A program made the position numbers and the translations under genes. A model generated the notes under the pieces. It ran no database searches. It was not told the origin of the DNA and was given only the letters and a program-made list of their open reading frames with translations. Of a stretch of 64,000 nt of DNA, positions 45,600 through 58,440 are shown piece after piece. The number at the start of each line of letters is the position of its first letter. The stretch's first letter is position 1. The stretch spans positions 82,023,525-82,087,524 of the forward strand of contig CM043958.1 of NCBI GenBank assembly GCA_014529385.2, given 5' to 3'. This DNA comes from Adiantum capillus-veneris. Taxonomy: Eukaryota > Streptophyta > Polypodiopsida > Polypodiales > Pteridaceae.

Positions 45600-46480
45600 C
45601 TTGTTGGGGGAAGAAGGAATGAGAGTGCTTCTTTCTAATCGAACAAACTATGACCACTCAAGGAAGGTTCGATCATGGTAAAGTAGAATGATTGATTTGG
45701 GGATCCATATGATCATCTAGCAAGCTTCAGATAGGTGCTAAGAGCAAAGCACATTTATGATAGGCATACTGAATTTGATGAGTTTGGAATGATCTTGTAG
45801 TGCAAAGCTCTATCTTGGTTCTAGGCAAGACCTTAACTCTCTCGCTAGGGACTCTTATGAGGAAAAGGGTAAGAGCGGAGCATGACTCAGAGTCTCCTTA
45901 GATCTCAAACTCCAAAATAGAGATGGATAGCCAAACAATCCTTCCAACCATCCATCTATAGCCTGCTATATATGCCCTCATGTGAGCCCAACCCCCTAGG
46001 AGCCTTGTCTTTACATTACACTTCCCTTAAGGATGATTTTTTGTCCTTGAAAACGAAAGTGGTGTACTTCTTTCTTAAGAAAACCAAAGTTTTTCCAAGT
46101 GGCACCTTCTTCAGGTCTATCATTCCACTTTAATGGGGAAGATCGTGAATATAATCCATCCAGGCTCATGCGATAAGCTAAAAGATTGACTTAATTGTCA
46201 TGGTTCACCACATTAATGTTTTGATGCAAGAGTTTCATTAAATGGCTTACATGAAACACTTGATGCACACATGGAATGGAATCTCCAATTTTTAGGCCAT
46301 TTCTCCTACTCGCTTCAGTATTTTGGATTGATCGCAATACTTTTGATACAACTTATGGGTTATTCCAATATATACACTTTTTGGCTTTTTGAGAACCCTT
46401 TGGAAAAACTTCATCACCTTTCTTGAAAGTGATTGCAAATGGTGCTTGTTTTGCGCCCCCCCCCCCCCCCCCCAACACAC
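45600..46480 (-). mobile_element. Ty3/gypsy fragment: integrase C terminus plus LTR
   Basis: On the minus strand the end of a Ty3 polyprotein is readable: VLKKPKSVYIGITHKLYQKY, KILKRVGEMA, then IPCVHQVFHVSHLMKLLHQ and a FRFQGQKII end. A polypurine AAGGGAAG and a TGTAATGTAAAG LTR start at 46,020 follow. The LTR continues to lower coordinates with a TATATA box near 45,970. Its far end is not defined. Confidence 0.6.
46456..46473. repeat. C18 homopolymer followed by (AC)n
   Basis: A run of about 18 C precedes a short AC run, inside the antisense of the Ty3 integrase tail. There it reads as poly-Gly on the minus strand. Confidence 0.85.
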
Positions 46481-47017
46481 ACACACATTACAGGAATTCA
46501 TTGGAACCATGCTAATTTGCAAACAATTATTCACTTATGCAAAAACCGATCAGGCAGATGCATACACCTTCAGGCAAAGGTAGCACTGGTCGGACAGCTA
46601 AAGCATTAATACATGTTTTTTTGTGAGTGATTGTAAGAATTGGCTAAGACAACAGACATCCTAACAAGGTTTGGTGATAAGTTTTTGCGTATTGTCGTAC
46701 CCATGGGCATTTTCAATAACAAATAATACAGTTTCGCGCCATTGCATAAGTGTGGTCTACTTGATTAAGATTTTTTTTGGGAACATGGTAGCATTCAACT
46801 CATTCAGAAGCCTCATGAGCTGCAATAGGATTCAGGTATGCCTCAAATGGGGGGCTCAATAACCTCATTTTGAAAATTTGGTACAAAATGTGGACGTTAA
46901 ATGATCGGATATAAACAAGGTGAGGATGCATGAAGGCCTGCTAAGTTAAAGGGGGAATAAGATTTATGGAGAGTAAGTTTTTATTTTTCCATACTCACGA
47001 TTGTGAGCGGAGAGAAA

Positions 47018-47710
47018 TCATATTACCTCAAAAAGAATACAATCACCCTCAAGCATTACATGTGCCTTGAGGGGGCCAACGATTCCGTACATCCATACCA
47101 AGAACCAAAAACATGGGTGCTGTGAAAAACCTATTGTGTAGCCAAGGCAACTGAGTGCATGGTGCCACTCTTTCACATTAACTATTGACCCTCTCTTGTT
47201 TCCTATAACATAAATGAGCTCGGTGCTCAAAGACACAATGTCATCAAATTAAGTTACAACCAGTTTTGCCTCGAAGAGCCAAAGGGTCCTAGACTCTCTT
47301 GTTTTCTATAACATGAATGAGCTCGGTGTTCAAACACACAATGTCATCAAATTGAACTACAACCAGTTTTGCCTCGAAGAGCCAAAGGTTCCTAGACTTC
47401 CAGACCTAATCAAGGTACAATATCTAGCGATTTGGGTGCACAACATAATGTCCTTGCTTTGAAAACTATGCCCTCCCAGTAAGAGGTCATTTGTAAAGAA
47501 TATGATCTTTCAGATTTTTCATACCCATTTGCAGACTTTACTAGCCAGTTCCCGCAAGGCAGGGCATTTGTTAAACAAATGAATTGGGTCCTCAGAGGCC
47601 GTTTTGCAGCCCAAGTAAGTGTCAGTGCCGATCCCTCTAGCACAAAACTTATTCCCAATAGGCATTGTGCTCCCCAGAGCACCTTCCAAAAAAACACCTT
47701 CATGTATTTA
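47018..47710 (-). mobile_element. LINE 3'-region remnant
   Basis: Minus-strand frames read MKVFFWKVLWGAQCLLGISF, then FICLTNALPCGNWLVKSANG. These resemble the zinc-binding reverse-transcriptase-associated region at the LINE ORF2 C terminus, with a frame slip. A second piece covers 47,018-47,236. No RT core is attached. Confidence 0.45.
47191..47396. repeat. 103-bp tandem doublet
   Basis: CTCTCTTGTTT starts at 47,191 and 47,294. Both units share ATGAGCTCGGTG, ACAATGTCATCAAATT and TTTTGCCTCGAAGAGCCAAA. Confidence 0.92.
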
Positions 47711-47749
47711 TGGAAAGTAATTTTTGTTTAATTTTAATATAAAATTCTA

Positions 47750-47978
47750 TTATCTATTATACATACATAATAAAAAATGGTTAAGAAAGGCCCCATTTGA
47801 ATAATAAAGTAAAAGGTGCATAGTGAACATTATCATTTGAAAACAAAATAAAATAAAAACATATATTACATCATCCATTATACATACATAATCGAATGGT
47901 TTATATATTAAGAAAGGTGTCACTAAAATAATAAGGTGAAAGGTGCACATTGCACATTCTCATTTAAAAAGAAAAGAA
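47750..47978. repeat. ~123-bp imperfect tandem doublet, AT-rich
   Basis: ATTATACATACATAAT, a TAAGAAAGG stretch and an AATAATAA...AAAGGTGCA stretch recur about 123 bp apart with indels. Confidence 0.7.
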
Positions 47979-48339
47979 AAGAAAAAGACGTATTTAAAAA
48001 CTAAAACAAAAGTATATTGTAATATTTTCCTAAAAGAGGATGGATTTAATAAACATTGAAAATAATAAGACAGTTTAATGAAATCAATATTTGTGAAGTC
48101 CTTAAACAAATGGACTCTTTACAAATCAAAATATTAAAAAAGATATTTCACATCATGGGATCACACTTCTATGAATACAAGCCTTTTTCAACATACCAAA
48201 AAAATGAATATAACTTTGGGAAGTAGCATTTGAAAGGGACAAGATCTCTTTCTCTTGAAGACCTTTAAGCTCTCTTAAGGACACATGTCTCAAAATATTT
48301 ACTCTCATAGGAGGCCAACTCTATAACTCCGGGCTTGAT

Positions 48340-49430
48340 GGTGTGCTGCACAGGTGTGTCTCCCCTCATGAAATAGAGCATATTTTAGAAGATTCCCACA
48401 ATGGTCCCACATGTGGCCATTACCCTAGTCACGTCATAGCATAAAAAAAATCTATAGAGTTGCTTATGGTGGCCCTATATGTTTAAGGATGCAATTGCTC
48501 ATGTGAAGTTTTGTGATGTATGTCAGTGTTGTGCACCTAAATCCAATAAGCAATCCAACCGTCCCTTACAAGTATCTATGACATGGTTGTCATTTGAAAG
48601 AGGGGTTTGGACGTTGTTGGTCCAATTTCTCCCCCAACTCAACCAGGCAATCCTAAGTATCTCCTTGTTGCTACAACTTATGCCACTAAGTGAGCGGAGG
48701 TACTGGCCACTACTACGGACTTCACATGTACTACTATGGCAAAGCTCTTGTATGAGTATATATTTTGTAGATTTGGGTGTCCCCTTGAGATCACTAGTGA
48801 TCGAGCCAATCACTTTGTCAATGAACTGATCGCCACACTGCTGAACAACTACAAAATCTTTCAGCACAAGTCATGCTCCTACTACCCTAAAGCCAATGGA
48901 TAGGGAGAGAGCACAAACAAAGTTCTAATTGCCCTCCTCCAGAAGGCCTATCATCTGCATCAAACTTCTTGGGCTCAAGAAATCCTTAGCACTATGGTCA
49001 TGTTGCACTTCCTTTGAAGCAACCACAAACCACGCTCCCTTTCAATTGGCTTTTCCTTAGAAGCAATTTCTCCTTTTGAATTCAACTCTAGATTCTCTAG
49101 GGTGGGTAGCTTTTGTGTCATAGTTGAGATTTCCTCCGTCAACATCTCTTGTCTATCCATGTTGGAAGAGAGCCGCATATTAGCTTCTCCCACTCTCCAG
49201 GCAGAGCAACTTCATCACAAATCATGACATGATCGTCATCTTCACAAGCCTAAAATAGTGCAAGGCTCGCTAGTGCTGCTCTATCAGGCACGATACCAGA
49301 AAAAATCAAAGAAGCTAGTCCCATCCTAGCAAGGGACATACAGAGTGCAAGAACTTTTACCACAAGGGCAGTGCAATTAGCAACTCTGAATGATGTTTAT
49401 TTGCCTCTTGTAAATGGAACTAGAGTGAAT
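48340..49430 (+). mobile_element. Ty3/gypsy integrase fragment
   Basis: Shifting frames read the zinc-binding end MFKDAIAHVKFCDVCQ, then the core LDVVGPISPPTQPGNPKYL (first Asp), FGCPLEITSDRANHFVNELI (second Asp) and YYPKANG-stop-GESTNKVL (Glu in GEST). After that comes a polyprotein tail-like ATTNHAPFQLAF. Several frameshifts and stops are present, and no flanking LTR was found. Confidence 0.75.
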
Positions 49431-50130
49431 TTCTACTATCACTCACACGGAGGTATATGATAGACTATTCCCTTCCCATGATTTGCACATCCCATCATCT
49501 AAGTTTGTTCTCCGCCACCTAATCCCTGTGCCCTCCCTTATCACCAAGACTTCTTATCTTTGCTTTCATCTCAACCCATCCGTCATCACCATAGTGTATG
49601 TTCTCCTTTTTGAGTCTTGTATTCCATTAGATTCAATGCAAATACATTTTGTCTTGTAGCATTTTGACTACTCTATCGATAATGTATGTTGGATAATTGT
49701 GCTATTGTCTTTACCTTTCGCTTTTCATGTACATTCTTATAACCATGAGAATCCAACTCCTACTTCTACAAAATCCTTAAACTTCCTCCTTCAAGAGTCT
49801 CATCTCCACTAGGCTCTATCTGACTCTTTCCTTCCCCTAAAAGCTAACTAGCCTATTTCACAATCTGGTAGCTAGTGAGTAGCTCCTCATAAATCCTCAT
49901 GTCCTAGTCAAGTTGAAAAGCTAAACCAATCAGTGAATCCAATATCAATTCATATGAGGTGTTTATATTGGGTGCAACGTACACTCAAAGTTGTGCATTC
50001 CTCAACAAACCAAAATTATTTTGTGCCCTACACTCTCTACAAATTGGATCTCCTTGCACTCTCTACTATTTGAATCTCTTTTTTATGCCCTGCACTCTCT
50101 ACAAATGGGATCTCCTACTCTCTTTGCTGC
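49430..50130. other. Intergenic DNA with a 63-bp partial duplication
   Basis: No gene is seen. TGCCCTACACTCTCTACAAA and TGCCCTGCACTCTCTACAAA occur at 50,023 and 50,086, a short imperfect duplication next to the pyrimidine-rich array. Confidence 0.5.
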
Positions 50131-50149
50131 GTGAGAAGCTTTCTCTCTA

Positions 50150-50770
50150 AAAACCGCACAAGCTCTACCCACCCCCTCTCATCCCTCGTCCATACCTTCT
50201 CCCATCTCTCGCCCCTAACAACCCCTCACACCCTCGCCCCTACCCTCTCCCATCTCTTGCCCCTCTCTACCTCACCCTGGACCTTATCCTATCTACTCTC
50301 GCCCCTACCCAACCCCAACCCTCTTGCCCCACTGCACCTCTCACAACCTCACCCCTACCCTCTCCCATCTCTCGCCCCTATCTACCTCACCCTTTCCCCT
50401 ACCCTCTCTGCTCTTGCCTCTACCCACCCCCTCACATCCCCCCCATCCCCCCCGGACCCAAGCCCCCTTGCCCCTACCCACCCCCTTTCAACTCTCACCC
50501 CTACCTAGCCCCCTCACATCCCTCGCCCCTACCCACCATCTTTCAACTCTCGCCCATACCCAATCCCCCTCACACCTCTCGCCCCTACCTTCTCTCACTC
50601 TTGCCCTTACCCACGCCCTTCGCCCTACCCTAGCACACCTCGCCCTACCCAATTACTTCACCACCTAGTTCCTACATGCACCCCTTGCACCCAACTCCTT
50701 GCTTATCGCCGATATCCTCACACCCTTTCCTAACCCTCCTTCTAGGCCCTACCCTCTTCCTCCCTCACCC
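50150..50770. repeat. Pyrimidine-rich, nearly G-free minisatellite
   Basis: About 600 bp of the plus strand is C, T and A with very little G, built from irregular units like CTCGCCCCTACCCACCCCCT. The minus strand is correspondingly G-rich with many runs of 3-5 G. Open frames of Pro/Ser/Thr/Leu here reflect the repeat, not a protein. Confidence 0.85.
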
Positions 50771-51039
50771 ACAACTTATCTCTCCGTGTTAAGAATTACG
50801 CTCCAGTGTTCACACTTGAAAGTCTTCCGCTTCTTCAGGACAATTCTTCTTGCAGATACAGATTCCATGTATGTTCTGTGCTACCAAGAATTCCATGTAT
50901 GCTCTTGTGGGATTTGGAGAGCATTTGTGATGGTACTTATGTAAGTTTTTGTTGTCTCTTTGTAGTCTCCTTTTGCCAATAACTACACCTATAGAGTAGG
51001 TGTTTGGGTCACTATGGTGAGTAGCACCAAGCAGCCATG

Positions 51040-52135
51040 CACAAGCTTTGAGAAAAAATCATGCACTGACTGAGAGACATAGTGGTTTTGCAAATGATGC
51101 AAAATTCGACCAAAGCAACCATGGAGTTACAAAAATGACTTCTAGTGCAGATAGTGATGAAAGTTACAAGATGCCTTCACACAATTTTGTGTCAAATTCA
51201 AGCTCAAAATCGGGCTCCTTGAGCGCCCAAAAATATGATCCCAAATGCAAAAGGAAGGGCAACGATCAAGTGAAACACCATGAGATCAGTAGGCTTGCAA
51301 AATCTAAAAGTCGGGAAAAATTCACTTTAAATTTTCATATGTAGCCGCCCCATCCATCTCTTTGCAAAGTACTCTCCCGCAATCAATTGTGGACACTAGG
51401 TCTAGCGGCATTGCCTGATGCAGATTTATTGGACGATGTTCTTGTCGCTATGGTCCTTGAGCTTATGAAGCTTTTTCAAGGGTACCGGGTCACACGCTTA
51501 TTGCTACATAGATTGGTCATGTAGTGGGAATGACTAGCTTCATGTCCTTGAATCTAGCTATGTGCACATACTCCCAGCTTTGTAGAGATGCTATCATTCA
51601 TGCATGTCAAGAGTTGTTTCGTGTTGATCACCCCAACTACGTGAGGAACAAAGAGCTTTTGGTAATCTTCAAGTATTACTTTCTAGTCAAAGATGCTAAA
51701 GTGTCTAAGGGAAGATGTGATGTGCCCATCACGTTTTTACACTATGATGACCTCTATCGCTTGATCCAGACTATACCCTATGGGTTTCATGAGATTGTAT
51801 ATACTTCACTGTAGTCAAAAGGCCAAAAGATTTAAAGCCCACGTGCAATCCGTGCAATCGAGCTTTCAATGTTTTGTAGCTCCCATGTTGGCCTGGGTCA
51901 TCAACATCCATGCTAGTCTTGTGGACATGGAAGAGGATACACACAGATGCATTCAAAAGCAAAGAGGAAATATCTTAGCAATGCGATACATCTCACACTA
52001 AAGAAGAAGAAGAAGAAGATAGAGCCACTACTCCCCTTGCCACTATTAGCAGAGAGTCAGACTAGGGTGACACACCTCTCACGACACTCCCTTTGTACTT
52101 TTGCCCCTAGTTCTACTAGTGGTCGGTGATCAACT
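51040..52135 (+). pseudogene. Broken coding-like region, unknown
   Basis: Two plus-strand pieces look protein-like. 51,048-51,344 is Ser/Lys-rich (KMTSSADSDESYKMPSHNF). 51,524-51,814 reads CRDAIIHACQELFRVDHPNY, then ELLVIFKYYFLVKDAKVSKG. After a stop, sequence continues in a shifted frame. It may be a gag-like retroelement segment, but I recognise no domain. Confidence 0.25.
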
Positions 52136-55100
52136 CTACTATTCCCGATCACCCTCTTCATGTTCCATCAGAGGCTTCCCTCACATGCTCCTCTTCCTAC
52201 TTCTCCCATCTTCACTCCTACCAGAGTGACTATCTCCACGCCCCACTTGCAGTAACCTCTTCCACTGTTACCTCTCTCAGCTACATCCTCTATGCATGCT
52301 ACTAGCTCACTAGTTGCGCCACTTGCGAGCCCTATACCACCAAACACCCCTATTGTATCTTTTGTGGCATTCTGAGGAGATACTGCAAGAGTCAAAGAAT
52401 GCTATCGATACCATTGAACTAGGGGTAGGTGAAATCCCAAATCATCGATGACCTCAAAGCTCAATTGCAAGGATTTTCGGAGATGCCATTACACGGAGAT
52501 ATGGGGACAAGGGCTCCTGTTTCTATATGGCATGGATGAACTAGTCCGGTGGGGCAAGTACATACTCGTGTAGTATACACAACCATGTCCTTCTATGACG
52601 TTCATGGGACCTCTACATAGTTCATGGGAGGTGCTCAACCTTAGCATTTCCACTAGTATCCTTAGGGATTTCAGCAATTGGCCCACATGACACACACGCA
52701 GCTAACACAGAGAGTTCCTTGCAATGGCTTTGCTAGAGCACATTGTTATGATTGTGTAAGCGGCCTCAGTACACTTCAAAATAGGTGCTTCCATCTGCTA
52801 AGCAACAAGCGGTTGTTCCTTTCATAGAGAGCCAGTTTTGTAGAGAGCAGATTGCAATAGCCTATGGTCCAATAGTAGGCTCCCACCATTGATTTGATGG
52901 ATTCACCTCCAGAGGCTCAGACTTCCACTCTTTCACTTGGGTGACAAGGTCAAGATTTTCAACTCAGCCTCTCCATTGCACACATGCAGTTCCTTCTTTT
53001 CAGCTATTTCACTGCACTAGTGGTTATTTTTGCAGTTCCAATGTCTTCTTGCAATTTCAATGTTTCTCTCAACAAGACAGTGATTGGTTAGGCAACCTGT
53101 AGCAAGGTTATAGTGTCACTGCACGGGACATGCAATTACTTATAGTTGGTGTGGAGTTCACACTAGACAAACTCCCACCTGGGTAGTGATACAGGTGTTG
53201 GTCTAGTGGACACTATGACCAAATCACTACCACCACAGTTTTGGAGATAGACTTAGTTGGACTGGGATATTTTGCTAGCCATTGGTGGCTCTTTATGATG
53301 GTATATATATGTGGCTGGTTCCAATCATCGGACATCATTATCCACTTTCTATGGTCTAGCATCTTGAGTCTTGAGTCTTGAGTCTTGAGTCCAACACCAC
53401 ACACTTGCACCCTCCCTGCACATTGGAACCTTGACACCCCCACTGTACCTGGGAGACTGGGGCTTGGAGCTAAGTGTGCTGCTAGCCATAGTCTATATGG
53501 TTGAGTTTTTGAGTTTGAGTGACTTCTGAGTCTACTATTGTGCTTTGCATTGTTGTTCCATTGTTGTGTGAGGTTTTCTTCCTGATGGAGTGAGGTTTCA
53601 CGCATACTGCACTGAGGAGCACCAGTTGTAGAGAACATGACACACTTTCCCTGCTACACCTGTAGCCTCTTAAAATAACATTGAAGTGTATGGATCATCT
53701 CGAGCTATATATCTTTTACAGTCTCCACTAGTGGGATGGGGGACACCTCAAAGATGCACAAGCAGTAGGCTCTTTGTATGAATCAAAGAGTCTGGTTGCA
53801 CATAAGCTTCCAACAGATCTCTTTATTACTACTTTGATCCTAAGGCGTAATCTCTGTGGCAAGTTGGCCTGTAGGCTAGAGCTTTATATCACAGTCATCT
53901 TGCTAGCTAAGGACCACTCAAAACAAAGTGTTGGGCCCGTGATTGTGGACCAAGCAGTGACCGCCAAGTGTAGTGACTAGCTAATGACAAGGTTGGCATC
54001 AACCATAGAATCCAAAGCCAAACCTACTACGCCCTGGGGCAATCCCATAGAAAATTCCTCTATGACTCAAGTGGGTGGTCACAAGTGGCACAGCTTGCTG
54101 CAAGCCAACCAACTCCCAACTATGGGTAGCTCCGATGGGAGACAAGCCACTGGAACATGGTGACTCTCCATTGTCCCAAAAGCACCCCAAAAGTCTATTT
54201 GGCACTTAGTTGTGAGGCCGTCCTCCTACCAGTTACCTGTTGCACCATTAGTATCAACTCTTAATCCTACGCTTTTCAATTCTCAACATGACATAATCAC
54301 CTACCTTGTAACATGTTATGAAAATTAATGACAAAGTTATTAGGAGCAAGCAATATGCTAGATTATTGAGATGCAGGTGTGGGAAGTGAGTGATCATAAC
54401 TTAAAATGGCCAATGTGGACTGAGTGGTGTTATTCTATGAAAATTTTACAATATGCAAATAGTCATTCCACTTTTTAGGTTGTGAAATGCACACTAGGTT
54501 CATAATGGGACACCTTTATGTCCTCTTAAGTGGGAAACATGTTAGAATTATTGCAAGCGATTCCAAATGAGTTATAAACCGCTTTGTAGCCAAAAATTTG
54601 TCCTAGGAGGTGAAAAATACTTGGTTTTTTTGTGGCTGTGGATTCCACCTTTCACCTTACGCTTGAAAAATATTTTCCAACTTAAACTGCTTCAAAAAAC
54701 GAGTGTTGTTTTTTATCAATTTATGCTGTACTGACACTAACACTATTTTAAATATATAGTTGAGTGAGATTAAAATATTGCAAGACTATATTTCTTAGTT
54801 TTCAATATGTTTCCTTGCTTATGGGGATGGGGGATGTTTGTATTCAAAGTTGTGGCCGATTTATAAAAATCTACTAATGCTAATTTATTTGATAAGTTTG
54901 AACTTTTATGAATTTTCAACACATTCACATAGAATTCATTTCATATTACCTTCTTTAGTTTTATAGAACCTAATATCCCATGTTATTGTGGGATTGTTTC
55001 TCATATATGAAAACATGTGATATTTTTGTACCTAATTTTTTGTTTAGAATCAGAAATAAGGTGTTGCCAAAACCATAAGTTCTAATCAAACTTACACTTA

Positions 55101-55480
55101 ACTTTATGGGAAGTGAATATTGGTGGTCTAGAAAATTTTCTAAAGGCTTAAGTATTGGCTTCCCTTAGAGACTTTGTTGTTTTTGGTGAAATGCAGTAGT
55201 ACATCATGACTACATAGTGAGGAATTGTATATGAGGAGAAATCTTTGAGCTTCTAACTTAAGGATGCAAAAGATTTACAACCTTATTATAAGTATTGAGT
55301 TTTTTTCCAAAACCCTAAGAAGGCACTTTTATGTAGTGCTAGGTTGTCAACATTGTGTTAAAGAAATCAATGATAATGAGATTAGAGAGTTTAGTTTGAT
55401 CATTAAACTTGAAATGAAATGATTATATGAATTCAAGTGAGTCCCAAATGCACTAAAAAACTTTGAATCTCACTAAAATA
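52136..55480. other. Intergenic DNA, no gene supported
   Basis: Frames are short and motif-free. The only clear structure is a heptamer repeat CTTGAGT, four units at about 53,362-53,391. The second half (54,300-55,480) is AT-rich. Confidence 0.5.
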
Positions 55481-57200
55481 TCATTCTTTTAGGTAAGCCA
55501 TGATGTGAAAAAAAAAATTGAATACAAAAGTGTGGCTTGATGGGTAGAGAGAGTTTTATAAAAAGGAATAAAACATGCTTGCTTGCTAAAGTGATCAATC
55601 ATGGACCAAATATATATCTCATTAATGAACAGTGTGTGGACTATGAGCAGTAACAACATCCATAGCAACATGATCCTAAGGTTGCTTAGGAATAGGCAGA
55701 GCATGTAAGACATAGATAATTTTAATTGTAGCTGATAAATTTTGGCAAAGCAAACAAGACAAATGGTATTGTTTAACATCAATTCTCATAGTGGCCAAAA
55801 GGAATCAGGAAACAAATTTTGATTAATGGTTGCAAAACTTCTATGTATAGCATAAAGAGATTTGTACGAATTCCCAATATTCATGAGACAAAAACATTTA
55901 TTGACAAAAAATTAATATTTGAAGTAAAGTTCCCTCAATAACTCATAGGTTAAAGAACCCTCAATGACTCATAGGTTATAATGATAAAGTATCCTACTCA
56001 CAGCATCACCCAACATAATCTTCTTCTCACATTGGTATTGAATGGCTGGCTCAAAACTTTGAATAAATGCTTCCCACATAAGATGCCTATCAAAATTCAA
56101 AAGATTGGGAGAGAAGATCGTTGATGCTTTGCAGTCTTGTTTTGATAGTAAAATCAACATCAAAATAACCACTCATCAAATACTGCATCCAAATTTCAAG
56201 TGCATATACAACACCTGTTAGTTAGTTCTTTATTGTAGTTACCATAATTAGATTTAAATGAATTGAATTTGCAACTTTCAAATGCAATGGAATTATTGTC
56301 TTACATAAGTGCAACATCGATTCCCTTACCACTTGCATCAATCACAACAATGAAAAACGGACAATTGAATTTTGGTAATTGCAAAAAGGGTGCATTAGTC
56401 GATGAATGCCTTAATACTTGGAATAAATTGTAATAAAATTTGTCCAAATGTATGGTGTGGTCTTTTAAACAACAAAGTGAGATAGTATGCCTTCTATGCA
56501 ATTTCCTATAGCAACTACACAAGACAAGAAACTCCTTAACTCATGCAGAATTTTAGGTTTTGGCCAAGATCTAATAGCCTCAATCTTCTTGAAATCAGCA
56601 TGAATGTCTTCTTTAGAGTCTATGTGACCTACGTACTCAATTTGAGAGAGATTGAAAGAAAGGGCTTTTGTTAGCATTTAAATACAACTTATTCTTTCTC
56701 ACGAAGTCAAACACATGTGCAAAGTGCTCTTTAAATTCATCCACAAACTTACTAAAGAAAAAAAAAAATACAATTATAATTTTTTGGTAATCAACTAGAA
56801 TATTGTTCAACATGCTAATGAAAGTAATAGGTACATCAGTCAACATGAATGGCATAACAAGAAATTCATAGTGCTCTTTTTGAATCATAAATGAAGTTTT
56901 GTAAATGCCTTTTAATAACATTTTTCTGTGATGATATCTAACTTAAAGTCTATCTTTCTACAGGTGGTAACTTCTTTCAACTTATCTAACAAATCATGTA
57001 CCCTAAAACTAAGAAAACTATTCTTAATAATGATCTTCTTCCAGACTCTATAGTCAATATACATATGAAAGGTACCTTTTGTCTCCTTGAAAAGAACAAG
57101 AGCTCCATATGATGAGCTACTAGGCCTTATGATATCTCATATAAAGTTTTACACTTGGCCAATGAAATCCAAAATCAAATCACAGGAGTTTATATACGGA
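55480..57200 (-). mobile_element. Ty3/gypsy fragment: RT, RNase H, start of integrase
   Basis: On the minus strand in 5' to 3' order: RT RPSSSSYGALVLFKETKGTF and IIKNSFLSFRVHDLLDKLKE (~57,130-56,960), HYEFLVMPFMLTDVP (~56,870), KFVDEFKEHFAHVFDFVRKN, IEYVGHIDSKEDIHADFKKI and SWPKPKILHELRSFL (~56,570), RNase H FFIVVIDASGKGIDVALM (~56,330) and SFEPAIQYQCEKKIMLGDAV (~56,010), then integrase YIWSMIDHFSKQACFIPFY (~55,600). The RT active site is lost to a poly-A expansion. Stops and frameshifts are frequent. Confidence 0.8.
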
Positions 57201-57639
57201 TTCGAAATGTACACAAAGACCCTAGCATGTAAACTCTAACCATAGTGTGGGGGATAGTCATCTTTGTGCATAGAATTCAAATGAGCATCTATGTATATTG
57301 CTATGGTTGAGAAAATTTTACAGAAGACAAAGCTCCTAAATGATCCAACACTACAATGCAAGTGGGAAGTTTTCAAGCAAGTCATTTGCTCTTGTGTGAA
57401 GGAATGGTTTGCCATGAAGTACATGTCTTGCAAATGCGTTAATAGGTAGCTTAAAGAGAGAAGAAGGTGAGAAGTCAATAGATAATTTTTTCAAGCTCAA
57501 GAGAAACCACGTGGTAAATTTTGAGGAACTATAAAGGGCAAGCATGTTGAGAGTTTTAGTCACGTGACACTGATGGATTATATGAGCAATTAAACTTGGG
57601 AAAGATTCCATGTCATGGTTCTCTTTCATGTATTCCTTC

Positions 57640-58440
57640 CTTCTTTACCATTGGAGATGTTTGTGGAGGGCTAAAGAAATTGGCCCATGCAAGGCAAGAT
57701 ATCTTCAAGGTATCAAGCTTGAAATGCTGAAATGGACAAGCCAGGAGACACATTGTTGGATAAGTGATATGTTTAACCTTGCACTTAGCATGACATGCCT
57801 CATGATTGGAGTACAAATTGGATCAAACCTTTACATAAAGGGAGAGATGTGGATAATGTAAATAAGTACTAGACTATAGTGGTTGGTCCTCTTATAGCAA
57901 AGTTGTTTGGATGTGTCATGGAATGAGGAGAAGCGAATGGGTTGAAAAATATGGCATATTGACAAGCAGGTTTTCAAAAACATCATAGCACCATTGATCA
58001 CCACCTTATCTCTCTTCTAGTTCTCAAGGAGGACAATCGATTAAAAGGTAAAGGATTGTATTGTTTCTTTGTGGACTTCAAAAAAGCTTCCGATATTGTT
58101 TCTTGGAAGAATTTTTTTGAGACATCTGAATGAGCTCCAAGTGCCAAGTGAATATATGTGTGCAGTTCTCGTATTTATGAGAAGGTAAAATGTGGAGTGC
58201 CTATGAGAGAGGGAATTTTAGTTTTCAGAGGCAGTGTTGGTGTCAAGCAAGGATGCCCACTTTCATCAGCTCTTTGGGCTACTCATCAATGGATTGGAAC
58301 ACATGGTACTTGAGTTTGGGCAACAAGAAGGCATAGAAGAGGTTATGATTGGGAAAGTGGTGATCATGCTTATGTTACATGTGGATGTAGTGCTTTTTCC
58401 CCATACTTTAGACGATCCACAAAAGCTTATGAGTGTCCGG
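57640..58440 (+). mobile_element. LINE reverse transcriptase fragment 1
   Basis: Shifting frames read a non-LTR RT: IKPLHKGRDVDNVNKY, VVGPLIAKLFGCVME, QKHHSTIDHHLISLLVLKED, GLYCFFVDFKKASDIV (palm Asp in VDFKKA), GVKQGCPLSSALFGLLINGL and DVVLFPHTLDD. The usual FADD reads HVDVVLF, so one catalytic Asp is altered. This sequence type is distinct from the second LINE piece that follows. Confidence 0.75.

Noticed and set aside
50131-50668. Proline-rich cell-wall protein
   Set aside because: No signal peptide or regular extensin-type motif; several frames are open because the DNA is a G-poor minisatellite.
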